Assembly (NCBI GenBank): GCA_964389475.1
Contig: CAYMFD010000002.1
Location: 58,313 to 122,312 of the forward strand
Source of the DNA: CAYMFD01 sp964389475
GTDB taxonomy: Bacteria; Bacteroidota; Bacteroidia; Chitinophagales; Saprospiraceae
Direction of reading: 5' to 3'
DNA length: 64,000 bases
Shown: positions 55,401 to 63,202 of the stretch, in pieces
Numbering within the stretch: position 1 is the first letter of the stretch
Layout of the letters: each line of letters starts with the position of its first letter
Translations under genes and position numbers: made by a program
Notes under the pieces: model-generated
Seen by the model: only the letters and a program-made list of their open reading frames with translations
Told to the model about the DNA's origin: nothing
Databases searched by the model: none

Positions 55401-56429
55401 TCAATACCTATACCCCTTAACAGTATCAACCAGCACTCTCACGTTATCTAGCGGTGTGTCAGGGTAGACACCATGACCTAGATTAAAGATGTGGTTACGA
55501 CCAAACTGCTCGATGACTCGATGTGCATGCTTGGCGACATCTTCTTCCTGACTATAGAGTACGCAGGGGTCGAGGTTGCCTTGTAGTACGCGGTTGCTGC
55601 CTATTTTGGCCCGTGCCACGGACGGCTCGGTATTCCAGTCGATACCGATGGCGTTACTGCCTATCGCAGCAATCTTCTCTAGGCTAAACCATGCCCCCTT
55701 ACTAAAGATGATAGTCGGTACACGGGGCTGTACGGCGTCATTGATCTGCTTGATGTATGGTATACAAAACTCCTGATATATCCTGTCATCCAGCATTCCA
55801 GCCCAGCTATCGAAAATCTGTAAGGCGTCAGCTCCAGCGTCGATCTTGCGGTGTAGGAAGGCGATGATCGTCTCTGTGATTTTGGTCATTAGCTGATGAG
55901 ACTCCCTAGGGTAGCGATACAGCATTCGCTTGGCCTTGCTAAAGGTCTTGCTGCCACCGCCCTCTACCATGTAGGCGAAGAGTGTCCACGGTGCTCCGGC
56001 AAACCCGATGAGCGGCACACGACCTGCTAGTTGAGCCTTGGTCTTTCGCAGACCCTCGTATACATAATCTAGGTGGTCAGCAGCGTCTGCACCACTGATC
56101 AAGCGATCGATGTCGTTACTTGACTCTATGACTTCTGGAAATCTCGGACCGACCTTCTCTACCATCGTGTAGGGTAGACCCATACACTCGGGTATAACAA
56201 GTATATCGCTAAAGATGATCGCAGCGTCCATCCCCAACTCATCGATCGGCTGTATCGTTACTTCAGCGACCAGATCTGGCGTCGTTACCAGTTCTATGAA
56301 GCCCGAAACACTGGCCCTGAGAGCTCGATACTGTGGTAAAATCCTCCCCGCCTGTCGCATTAGCCATACTGGTGGTCGTTCTACACTCTCGCCATTGATC
56401 GTTCTTAAGAATAGGTCGTTCTGTAACAT
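55401..56429 (-). CDS. hemE: Uroporphyrinogen decarboxylase
   Basis: 342 residues. The N-terminal signature PPVWLMRQAGRILPQY is present, followed by FSDILVIPECMGLPY, PLIGFAGAPWTLFAYMVEGG (the family GFxGAPWT block) and GNLDPCVLYS, NLGHGVYPDTPLDNV near the end. It removes four carboxyl groups from uroporphyrinogen III in haem synthesis, in the cytoplasm. Length is normal. A TACATTTG on the minus strand (56457-56450) is a probable -7 box. No other haem gene is adjacent. Confidence 0.97.
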   Translation of the reverse strand: MLQNDLFLRTINGESVERPPVWLMRQAGRILPQYRALRASVSGFIELVTTPDLVAEVTIQPIDELGMDAAIIFSDILVIPECMGLPYTMVEKVGPRFPEVIESSNDIDRLISGADAADHLDYVYEGLRKTKAQLAGRVPLIGFAGAPWTLFAYMVEGGGSKTFSKAKRMLYRYPRESHQLMTKITETIIAFLHRKIDAGADALQIFDSWAGMLDDRIYQEFCIPYIKQINDAVQPRVPTIIFSKGAWFSLEKIAAIGSNAIGIDWNTEPSVARAKIGSNRVLQGNLDPCVLYSQEEDVAKHAHRVIEQFGRNHIFNLGHGVYPDTPLDNVRVLVDTVKGYRY

Positions 56430-56552
56430 GTCCTTAGTTTATGCTCCCACAAATGTAGTTGAGCATAACCAATGTTGGACACTGGAGAGAATTAATGTGA
56501 TACAGATATGATAGGAATCTATACGATCCCCGAGTCGCGCCGTTTTTCTGTG

Positions 56553-56963
56553 CTAGAGATTCGTCAAGAGATTTCTCTCTTTGAGGACATCCTTTAGCTC
56601 TTTGAGGGCTGCATACTCGTCGGGCATTACTCGCTTGAGGGCATCCTTAACGGATACGAAAGTACCTTTCTCTGAGACCTCCTTGATCTTGTTCTTGAGG
56701 CGCTTAACGTCGCTCTTGATGATGCCACGGATAGATGGTATATCGTGCCAGTCCGCCTCGATCGCATAGGTGCTATAGCCATCCGTATTTTCAAGCGAGA
56801 GGTCCACATTGAGGCTTTGATAGTCCACTGCATTTACAGATCCAGCTGGTAGAGACCAGACTTCTGGAGCATTTTCTAGTTCTGGCTCTATCAAAAAAAC
56901 TTCGAGGCCTTTCTCGTGATATCGATAGATAACTACCCTGACTTGATCTAATACTGACTTCAT
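56553..56963 (-). CDS. NUDIX-fold protein without a Nudix box
   Basis: 136 residues. The start VRVVIYRYHEKGLEVFLIEP and EVWSLPAGSV resembles the first strands of NUDIX hydrolases. The catalytic GX5EX7REUXEEXGU box that should follow is absent; instead there is LNVDLSLENTDGYSTYAIEA and a charged helical tail. It may be a non-catalytic binding member of the fold. The ATG at 56961-56963 gives MKSVLDQ. Its role is unknown. Confidence 0.6.
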   Translation of the reverse strand: MKSVLDQVRVVIYRYHEKGLEVFLIEPELENAPEVWSLPAGSVNAVDYQSLNVDLSLENTDGYSTYAIEADWHDIPSIRGIIKSDVKRLKNKIKEVSEKGTFVSVKDALKRVMPDEYAALKELKDVLKERNLLTNL

Positions 56964-57249
56964 GTCTCAATCTTGTACTCTAGATGTCGCAGGGCACTCG
57001 CTCCGCACAGTAAAGGTATAAAACGATCTTACATAGGGTAGGTTCACGGCTTTAAGTAATTGTGATGGCTAGTAAGGGCAATTAGCAGCCCAATAATTCG
57101 GTCCTCGGCTGTAGTTGCTTACTTTTAGAGCTGTTTTAAGAGATAGTCTGAGTTGATTAAATTGTGATCTGTGCTTTAGGAGCCTTCTGCTTGATATAGA
57201 TGCTGAGCAGGAGGACTTATCCCATAGGTCTTCACTGTAAAACGTAAAT
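56964..57249. other. Intergenic region between divergent genes
   Basis: 286 bases between the leftward NUDIX-like gene and the rightward sugar operon. A minus-strand frame over its right half (57069-57335) overlaps the lipoprotein gene and is not supported. No promoter with both boxes was found. Confidence 0.4.
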
Positions 57250-58260
57250 ATGAGTAAGATGAGAGATTTGATTATGAGTGTATGCAGGTTTTCCCTTTTG
57301 AGGTTGAGTCTGTTTTTAATGGTGCTATCTCTCATGGGTAGCGGCTGTAAAGAACCTGTCGCTAGTGCTAAGCAAGCCGTTGCCGATGTGGCGACTGAGC
57401 CATTTTATGACCTATCGCTAGCGCAGTGGTCCCTCAACAAGACCTATGCAGCGGGTGACCTAGACCCTATGAACTTTGCCGCTGATGCTAAAGCAATGGG
57501 CATAGATGCCGTGGAGTATGTGGCTGGTCTGTATGAAGATATGTACAAAGATGCTGATGATCCTGTCAAGGCAGTTGCCGCACTAGCGGAAGATCTTAAA
57601 GCGAGAGCGGAGGCAGCCGATGTGAAAAATTTGCTCATCATGATCGATGGACAGGGGGATCTTGCCGTACAGGACGAGATGGCTCGACTAGATGGCGTGG
57701 ACCAACATAAGAAGTGGATCGACGCTGCTAAGACGATGGGCTGTCATAGTATTCGGGTCAACCTCTTCGGCGATGGCTCAGCGAAGCAGATGCACGATGC
57801 GTCAGTTGCTAGCCTCAAGGCGCTGGGAGTTTATGCGGCCCTCAAGCAGATCAATGTCCTCGTCGAGAACCATGGGGGACAATCTTCTGATCCTGCCTGG
57901 CTAGTAGGCGTAATGGCCGCTGTAGATATGGATAACGTAGGCACGCTGCCTGACTTTGGTAACTTCTGTATCGAGCGAGAGGGTGGTGCACGATGGGAGG
58001 CCCCATGTATTAACATGTATCCTGACAAGGTAGCCGGTGTCAAGGCCATGATGCCTTACGCCAAAGCCGTATCTGCTAAGTCATATGTATTTAATGACAA
58101 GGGGGAGCAAGACGAGGTAGACTACTTTGCGATGATGAAGATGCTAAAGGATGTCGGCTACAATGGCTACATAGGCATTGAGTATGAGGGTGGCGTAGAT
58201 GAAAAGAAAGGCATCATGATGACTAGGGATCTAATGGCCAAGGCCGCAAAAGCAATATAA
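57250..58260 (+). CDS. Secreted/lipoprotein sugar-phosphate isomerase-like TIM barrel
   Basis: 336 residues from ATG 57250. A signal region (LSLFLMVLSLMGSGCKE) ends in a Cys that may be lipidated, though the -3 position (Gly) is atypical. The rest is an AP_endonuc_2/xylose isomerase-type TIM barrel: DLSLAQWSLNKTYAAGDLDP, GIDAVEYVAGLYED, INVLVENHGGQSSDP, GTLPDFGNFCIE, AKSYVFNDKGEQDEVD, GYIGIEYEGG. Metal-ligand-type residues (E in VLVENHGG, D in PDFGNF, H in the same loop, E in GIEYEG) are conserved. The substrate, probably a keto sugar, is unknown. First gene of the sugar operon, two bases before the transporter. Confidence 0.85.
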   Translation: MSKMRDLIMSVCRFSLLRLSLFLMVLSLMGSGCKEPVASAKQAVADVATEPFYDLSLAQWSLNKTYAAGDLDPMNFAADAKAMGIDAVEYVAGLYEDMYKDADDPVKAVAALAEDLKARAEAADVKNLLIMIDGQGDLAVQDEMARLDGVDQHKKWIDAAKTMGCHSIRVNLFGDGSAKQMHDASVASLKALGVYAALKQINVLVENHGGQSSDPAWLVGVMAAVDMDNVGTLPDFGNFCIEREGGARWEAPCINMYPDKVAGVKAMMPYAKAVSAKSYVFNDKGEQDEVDYFAMMKMLKDVGYNGYIGIEYEGGVDEKKGIMMTRDLMAKAAKAI

Positions 58261-58262
58261 GT

Positions 58263-59474
58263 ATGGATAATACGATGAAGGTCAAGCTCTCCTTGATGAT
58301 GTTTTTGCAGTTTTTCATATGGTCTGCATGGTTTGTGACGATGGGTACTTATTTGGGAGATAACCTAGGTGCAGATGGTAGCCAGATAGGTAAGGCATTT
58401 GAGACCCAGTCTCTAGGAGCCATCATTGCACCTTTTATTATAGGCTTGATAGCTGACCGTTTTTTTTCAGCCCAAAAGATACTTGGTGTCCTCCATATGG
58501 CCGGGGCAGTATTTATGTACCTGGCCGCGACGAGTATGACATTTGCGGAGTTTTATCCGTACATCCTGCTCTATATGCTGATGTATATGCCGACGCTTGC
58601 CTTGGTCAATGCCGTTGCTTTTAGGCAGATGACGGATCCCGCTAAGGATTTTGCACCGATCAGACTGTGGGGTACCGTGGGCTGGATAGCCGCAGGCTTA
58701 CTGATAGGTTTTGTGTTTCTGTGGGAAGCTAAGGAGCTGCTGCAAAACACCTTCTACCTAGCGGCTGGAGCTTCGGCGATACTTGGGCTTTTTAGTTTTA
58801 CGCTGCCCGATACGCCACCTGAGAGCAAGGGAGAGAAAGCATCTCTGTCGCAGATCCTAGGCTTAGATGCGCTGGGCCTTCTCAAGGATCGTAACTACCT
58901 GGTATTCTTTATCAGTTCGGTACTGATCTGTATTCCACTTGCCTTCTATTATCAAAATGCCAATGTATTTCTCAATCAGGTAGGGATGGATAATGCCGCT
59001 GGCGTGATGACATTGGGCCAGGTTTCAGAGGTCTTATTTATGCTGGTCATACCTGTCTTCCTCAAGCGTTTTGGTATGAAGTATACCCTCTTGTTCGGAA
59101 TGCTAGCGTGGGTTTTGAGGTATCTGCTTTTCGCTTATGGTGATGCAGGATCGTCTACCTGGATGTTGATTATGGGTATCGTATTGCACGGTATATGTTA
59201 TGACTTCTTCTTCGTCTCAGGCCAGATATACACGGACTACAAGGCAGGAGAAAAGATCCGTAGTGCTGCCCAAGGGCTGATTACACTGGCTACTTACGGG
59301 GTAGGTATGCTGATCGGCTTTAGGCTAGCTGGCTATATCTATGATGCTAATTTCATTGCCGATAAGCAATATGACTGGCAATCTATCTGGACGACACCAG
59401 CCATGATCGCTGGAGCGGTAGCGCTTTTGTTTGTACTGGCCTTTAAGAATGAGCGGGTTACCACTGACGTATGA
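58263..59474 (+). CDS. MFS transporter, nucleoside:H+ symporter type (NupG/XapB family)
   Basis: 403 residues with about 12 TM helices. N-terminal part MKVKLSLMMFLQFFIWSAWF, then GTYLGDNLG and LIADRFFSAQKILGVLHMAG match the NupG/XapB-type MFS proteins common in Bacteroidota sugar loci. Further helices: LLIGFVFLW, VLICIPLAFYYQNANVFLNQ, DFFFVSGQIYTDYKAGEKIR. It sits in the inner membrane and probably takes up a sugar or nucleoside with protons. Start ATG 58263 is two bases after the lipoprotein stop, in the same operon. Confidence 0.88.
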   Translation: MDNTMKVKLSLMMFLQFFIWSAWFVTMGTYLGDNLGADGSQIGKAFETQSLGAIIAPFIIGLIADRFFSAQKILGVLHMAGAVFMYLAATSMTFAEFYPYILLYMLMYMPTLALVNAVAFRQMTDPAKDFAPIRLWGTVGWIAAGLLIGFVFLWEAKELLQNTFYLAAGASAILGLFSFTLPDTPPESKGEKASLSQILGLDALGLLKDRNYLVFFISSVLICIPLAFYYQNANVFLNQVGMDNAAGVMTLGQVSEVLFMLVIPVFLKRFGMKYTLLFGMLAWVLRYLLFAYGDAGSSTWMLIMGIVLHGICYDFFFVSGQIYTDYKAGEKIRSAAQGLITLATYGVGMLIGFRLAGYIYDANFIADKQYDWQSIWTTPAMIAGAVALLFVLAFKNERVTTDV

Positions 59475-59498
59475 TCAGATTATAGCAATAAAACAAGT

Positions 59499-60656
59499 AT
59501 GCAAAAGATAAGAATAGGTATGATAGGCGGTGGTATCGGCGCCTTTATAGGTGATGTACATCGTATGGCGATGCGACTTGATGGCATGATAGACCTTGTT
59601 GCAGGGGCCTTTAGTAGTAATGCGGACCGATCCCGACAGTCTGGTGAGTCGCTAGGTCTAGATCCAGCTAGGGTCTACCCGGACTACCGCACGATGATCG
59701 AGGCAGAGGCCGCCTTACCGGCAGATCAGCGGATCCATGCTGTATCTATCGTCACGCCTAACCATGTTCACTTTGAGCCTGCCAAGATGGCTATCGAGCA
59801 TGGTTTTCATGTGATGTGCGACAAGCCTGTGACCTTTAGTACGGACCAGGCTTTGGAGTTACGAGGCTTGATCGAAAAGCAACAATGTATTTTTGGCCTC
59901 ACCCATAATTACACCGGCTACCCGATGGTGAAAGAAGCCCGGGCCATGATTGCCTCAGGCGAACTAGGCGCAGTACGTCGTGTCATGGTCGAGTATCCAC
60001 AAGGGTGGCTGGCGACTAACGTCGAGGAGTCTGGTCAGAAGCAAGCTTCCTGGCGGACAGACCCCAGCAAGTCGGGCAAGGCGGGTGCCATGGGTGACAT
60101 AGGTACACATGCTGAGAATCTAGCCGCCTATGTTACGGGCCTTAAGATCGTACAGCTATGTGCTGACCTCCACACCTTTGTGCCAGGTCGACGCCTAGAT
60201 GATGACGGCGCCATGCTCCTCCGCTACGATAATGGCGCTAGGGGAGTATTGCTCGCCACACAGATAGCCGCTGGCGAGGAGAACAACCTCAAGCTCCGCG
60301 TCTACGGCGAACATAAATCTATCGAATGGTCACAGATGGAGCCCAATACCCTACTAGTTAGGTCGGTCGAGGGTCACCTCACTGTAAAGCGTACTGGAGT
60401 CGGTGAGTTATCGCAGGCCGCCCAGCAGGCATCGCGTATACCAGCCGGTCACCCAGAAGGCTTCTTAGAGGCTTTCGCCAATCTTTATCGGGAGTTCGCT
60501 ACAGCTGTGCAAGATGACCTCGCTGGTGCCAGAAAGCCCATGGCAGACTATGACTTTCCACAGATCGACCAAGGTGTCGAGGGCATGCAGTTCATAGATA
60601 CTGTAGTAGCCTCTAGTGAGCAGGGTAGCGTATGGGTAGATTGGCCTCAATACTAA
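59499..60656 (+). CDS. Gfo/Idh/MocA family NAD(P)-dependent oxidoreductase
   Basis: 385 residues. The N-terminal Rossmann fold has RIGMIGGGIGAFIGDVHRMA, then AVSIVTPNHVHFEPAKMAIE and CDKPVT, the family EKP motif in which Lys takes part in catalysis. The C-terminal half has AMGDIGTHAENLAAYVTGLK with the conserved GxHxxD-like metal-free site pattern (GDIGTHAENL). It oxidises or reduces a hydroxyl of a sugar or inositol; with the isomerases and DUF1080 nearby a 3-keto-glycoside step is plausible (inference). It is 24 bases after the transporter. A palindrome and a foreign ATPase gene follow. Confidence 0.93.
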   Translation: MQKIRIGMIGGGIGAFIGDVHRMAMRLDGMIDLVAGAFSSNADRSRQSGESLGLDPARVYPDYRTMIEAEAALPADQRIHAVSIVTPNHVHFEPAKMAIEHGFHVMCDKPVTFSTDQALELRGLIEKQQCIFGLTHNYTGYPMVKEARAMIASGELGAVRRVMVEYPQGWLATNVEESGQKQASWRTDPSKSGKAGAMGDIGTHAENLAAYVTGLKIVQLCADLHTFVPGRRLDDDGAMLLRYDNGARGVLLATQIAAGEENNLKLRVYGEHKSIEWSQMEPNTLLVRSVEGHLTVKRTGVGELSQAAQQASRIPAGHPEGFLEAFANLYREFATAVQDDLAGARKPMADYDFPQIDQGVEGMQFIDTVVASSEQGSVWVDWPQY

Positions 60657-60684
60657 CGTATTTCCAGATTGTATATTCTAGTGT

Positions 60685-60730
60685 ACAAAAGTCAAAAGTG
60701 TAAATTTGAATTTACACTTTTGACTTTTGT
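60685..60730. repeat. Perfect 22-bp-arm palindrome upstream of the DUF4143-type ATPase
   Basis: 60685-60706 is exactly complementary in reverse to 60709-60730, with a 2-base TG centre; arms begin ACAAAAGTCAAAAGTGTAAA. There is no terminal T-run. A related palindrome, 18 of 22 arm positions identical, lies after the gene at 61989-62036. The right arm contains the predicted -33 box of the ATPase promoter. Confidence 0.9.
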
Positions 60731-60747
60731 GTTTCTCCGTACCTTTG
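60719..60747 (+). promoter_or_regulatory. Predicted promoter of the DUF4143-type ATPase
   Basis: TTTG (60719-60722) inside the palindrome, 17-base spacer, TACCTTTG (60740-60747). The ATG is at 60761, so the mRNA leader would be only about 10 bases. A protein bound to the palindrome would cover the -33 region. Confidence 0.6.
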
Positions 60748-60760
60748 GTCAAAATTGATC

Positions 60761-61960
60761 ATGGATACTACAGTTATTGCCACCTTCGAAAAGTTGAGTA
60801 AACGCCTGATAGACAATACGTCACTAGCGTTTAGGCGTGACCTGTATCACACCATAAATTTTGATGCTAGGCTGGTGCTTTTACGAGGTTTTAGAGGGGT
60901 AGGTAAGACCACGCTTTTGCTGCAATACGTCAAAGAAGCCTCCACTCCTGATCGTGCTATTTTTCTCTCTCTAGAGCATATGCACTTTCTTACCCACACG
61001 ATAAGTGACACCATTGAGTATCTCTATGTGGTGGGGTATAGGACCATTATTCTAGATGAGGTACATCGCTATCCTACGTGGTCTAGAGAGTTAAAGTACA
61101 TCTACGACCACTACCCAGACTTGCACATACTAGCGACCAGCTCATCTGCGCTAGACATCTTGTCTGGTGAGGCCGACCTGAGTAGGCGAGCTGATAGCTA
61201 TAGGATGGATGGCCTGTCCTTTAGGGAGTATCTCCGCTACAGTCACGATATCGATATACCCGCTATCGCAATGAGTGATATGCTATCAGAGCATGCCAGT
61301 ATTATGGATGACTACTATGATAAGTATGACCTAGGCAAGCACCTCTCTACCTACCTGCGTAAGGGTTACTATCCTTATCATAAGGAGGCAGGACGCAAGT
61401 ACAGTGAGCGGCTGCTAGCGGTGCTACACCAAGTAATAGACGTTGACTTGCCTAGTGTATATCGTATCGACTACGAGACGGCAAGGATGGTCAAGCGGCT
61501 CCTTGTAGTAATCGCTCGCATTACACCCTTTACACCCAATATCTCCAAGCTATCTCGAGACCTGGGCATCAGTAGGGTGAGCATACTATCGTATTTGGAT
61601 TATCTAGATAGTGCAGACGTCATCACAACCCTTAAGTCAGGTCGTAAGTCCGACGCTGCTACGACCAAGCCCGATAAGATCTTACTAGACAATACTAATT
61701 TGCTCTATGCGCTTGAGGCTAAGCCTAATGTGGGTACGATAAGGGAGACCTTTGTCACCAATGCACTATCTAGGCACATGGAGGTCAGTATTCCCGCTAA
61801 GGGTGACCTGCTGGTCGATCAAACATACAGTGTCGAGATTGGTGGACCCAACAAGACCTTTAAGCAACTACTAGATATGCCCAATCCTGTGCTGATCAAG
61901 GATGGTATCATTCATGGCGCTGATGGAATACTACCTATGTGGATGATAGGCTTACTGTGA
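60761..61960 (+). CDS. AAA_14/DUF4143-type P-loop ATPase
   Basis: 399 residues from ATG 60761 (MDTTVIATFEKLSKRLIDN); a TTG two codons earlier was rejected. Walker A is GFRGVGKT (43-50) and Walker B TIILDEVHRYP (D99/E100), followed by HILATSSSALDI. Mid-region: a winged-helix (LSRDLGISRVSILSYLDYL). The C-terminus, LLVDQTYSVEIGGPNKTFKQ then LPMWMIGLL, is the form of this Bacteroidota ATPase family, in which the DUF4143 nuclease-like motif appears as E-(I/V)-G-G rather than ExK. Function is unknown. It interrupts a run of sugar genes and is flanked by homologous palindromes at both ends. Confidence 0.9.
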   Translation: MDTTVIATFEKLSKRLIDNTSLAFRRDLYHTINFDARLVLLRGFRGVGKTTLLLQYVKEASTPDRAIFLSLEHMHFLTHTISDTIEYLYVVGYRTIILDEVHRYPTWSRELKYIYDHYPDLHILATSSSALDILSGEADLSRRADSYRMDGLSFREYLRYSHDIDIPAIAMSDMLSEHASIMDDYYDKYDLGKHLSTYLRKGYYPYHKEAGRKYSERLLAVLHQVIDVDLPSVYRIDYETARMVKRLLVVIARITPFTPNISKLSRDLGISRVSILSYLDYLDSADVITTLKSGRKSDAATTKPDKILLDNTNLLYALEAKPNVGTIRETFVTNALSRHMEVSIPAKGDLLVDQTYSVEIGGPNKTFKQLLDMPNPVLIKDGIIHGADGILPMWMIGLL

Positions 61961-61988
61961 CCATATAGAACAATATGTCTTTATGATT

Positions 61989-62036
61989 TACAAAAAGTAA
62001 AAATGTAAATTCAAATATACATTTTTGCTTTTTGTA
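61989..62036. repeat. Palindrome downstream of the DUF4143-type ATPase
   Basis: Arms 61989-62011 and 62014-62036 (23 bp, two mismatches, 2-base centre) begin TACAAAAAGTAAAAATGTAA. It resembles the upstream palindrome in length, A-rich left and T-rich right arms and centre. It starts 28 bases after the ATPase stop and could also work as a terminator or mRNA 3' end. Confidence 0.85.
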
Positions 62037-62127
62037 TTTGCTAGATACAAGCTTACTGATTGTCGACTAGTTCGGTTACCGTGACCAAATACTTTTATTA
62101 TTTTCACAATAACAAGACATTCATACT

Positions 62128-63174
62128 ATGATCCAGGGACCGGCTATTTTTTTAGCACAGTTTGCAGATAGCAAGCCGCCATTCGATACACTCGACGGTA
62201 TATGCCAGTGGGCATCAGACCTCGGCTATAAGGGTATACAGATACCTACGTGGGAGCCTGCCTTTATCGATCTAGACCTCGCAGCAGAGAGTAAGGGTTA
62301 CTGTGACGAGCTAAAGGGCAAAGTACAATCCTATGGCCTTGAGATCACAGAGTTGAGCACCCACTTGCAGGGCCAGCTTGTTGCCGTCCACCCCGCTTTT
62401 GATGCCATGTTCGACAGCTTTGCGCCTGAGGAATTGCGCGGTAAGCCCAAGGAACGGACAGCATGGGCCATAGAGACGGTCAAGAAAGCCGCCATCGCAA
62501 GTCGTCATCTTGGTATAGATGTACATGCGACATTTAGTGGTGCCTTGCTATGGCATACTGTCTACCCATGGCCGCAGCGACCAGCAGGTCTAGAGGAGGT
62601 GGGCTTTAAAGAGCTGGCGGATCGTTGGTTGCCGATACTCAATCACTTTGATGACCAAGGCGTCGATATCTGTTATGAGGTACATGCAGGGGAGGACCTT
62701 CACGACGGGGTGACTTTCGAGCGGTTCCTAGCTGCAACGGGCAATCACAAGCGAGTCAACCTACTATACGACCCGAGCCACTTCGTCTTACAGCAACTCG
62801 ACTACATCAGCTACATCGATCACTACCATGAGCACATCAAGATGTTTCATGTTAAGGACGCAGAGTTTAACCCCAGCGGTCGTAGCGGTGTGTATGGCGG
62901 TTATCAAGACTGGGCCGATCGCCCTGGTCGATTCCGCTCACTAGGAGATGGACAGGTAGACTTTAAGCGGATTTTTACCAAGCTGACTGAGTATGGTTAT
63001 GATGGTTGGGCCGTGCTAGAGTGGGAGTGCTGTATCAAGTCACCTGAGCAAGGCGCTAGAGAGGGAGCACCATTCATAGCAGACCACATCATCGAGGTCA
63101 GTGACAAGCGCTTTGATGACTTTGCGGGTACTGAGCCTGATGAGGCGTTGAATAGGCGTATCTTAGGGCTGTAG
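62128..63174 (+). CDS. Cytoplasmic sugar-phosphate isomerase/epimerase (TIM barrel)
   Basis: 348 residues, no signal peptide. TIM-barrel AP_endonuc_2 family: DLGYKGIQIPTWEPAFIDL, YGLEITELSTHLQGQLVAVH, GVDICYEVHAGEDLHDGVTF, NLLYDPSHFVLQQLDYI, IKMFHVKDAEFNPSGR, WAVLEWECCIKSPEQGA. The Glu, Asp, His and Glu of the divalent-metal site are visible (E in CYEVHAG, D in YDPSHF, H in FHVKDA, E in LEWEC). The length and the SGRSGVYGGYQDWADRPGRF insert are typical of the sugar-locus subgroup. Substrate unknown. It follows the ATPase cassette and precedes the DUF1080 gene by 28 bases. Confidence 0.92.
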   Translation: MIQGPAIFLAQFADSKPPFDTLDGICQWASDLGYKGIQIPTWEPAFIDLDLAAESKGYCDELKGKVQSYGLEITELSTHLQGQLVAVHPAFDAMFDSFAPEELRGKPKERTAWAIETVKKAAIASRHLGIDVHATFSGALLWHTVYPWPQRPAGLEEVGFKELADRWLPILNHFDDQGVDICYEVHAGEDLHDGVTFERFLAATGNHKRVNLLYDPSHFVLQQLDYISYIDHYHEHIKMFHVKDAEFNPSGRSGVYGGYQDWADRPGRFRSLGDGQVDFKRIFTKLTEYGYDGWAVLEWECCIKSPEQGAREGAPFIADHIIEVSDKRFDDFAGTEPDEALNRRILGL

Positions 63175-63202
63175 TATCGATTACAAGAGCAAATAGCATC
63201 AT

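Noticed and set aside
57069..57335. Minus-strand gene of 88 codons
   Set aside because: It overlaps the signal peptide of the lipoprotein gene and has no protein-like features or start context.
60685..60730. Upstream palindrome as an ordinary terminator of the Gfo/Idh gene
   Set aside because: It has A/T-rich arms with no T-run after it, is perfectly symmetrical over 22 bp, overlaps a promoter and has a related copy after the next gene.
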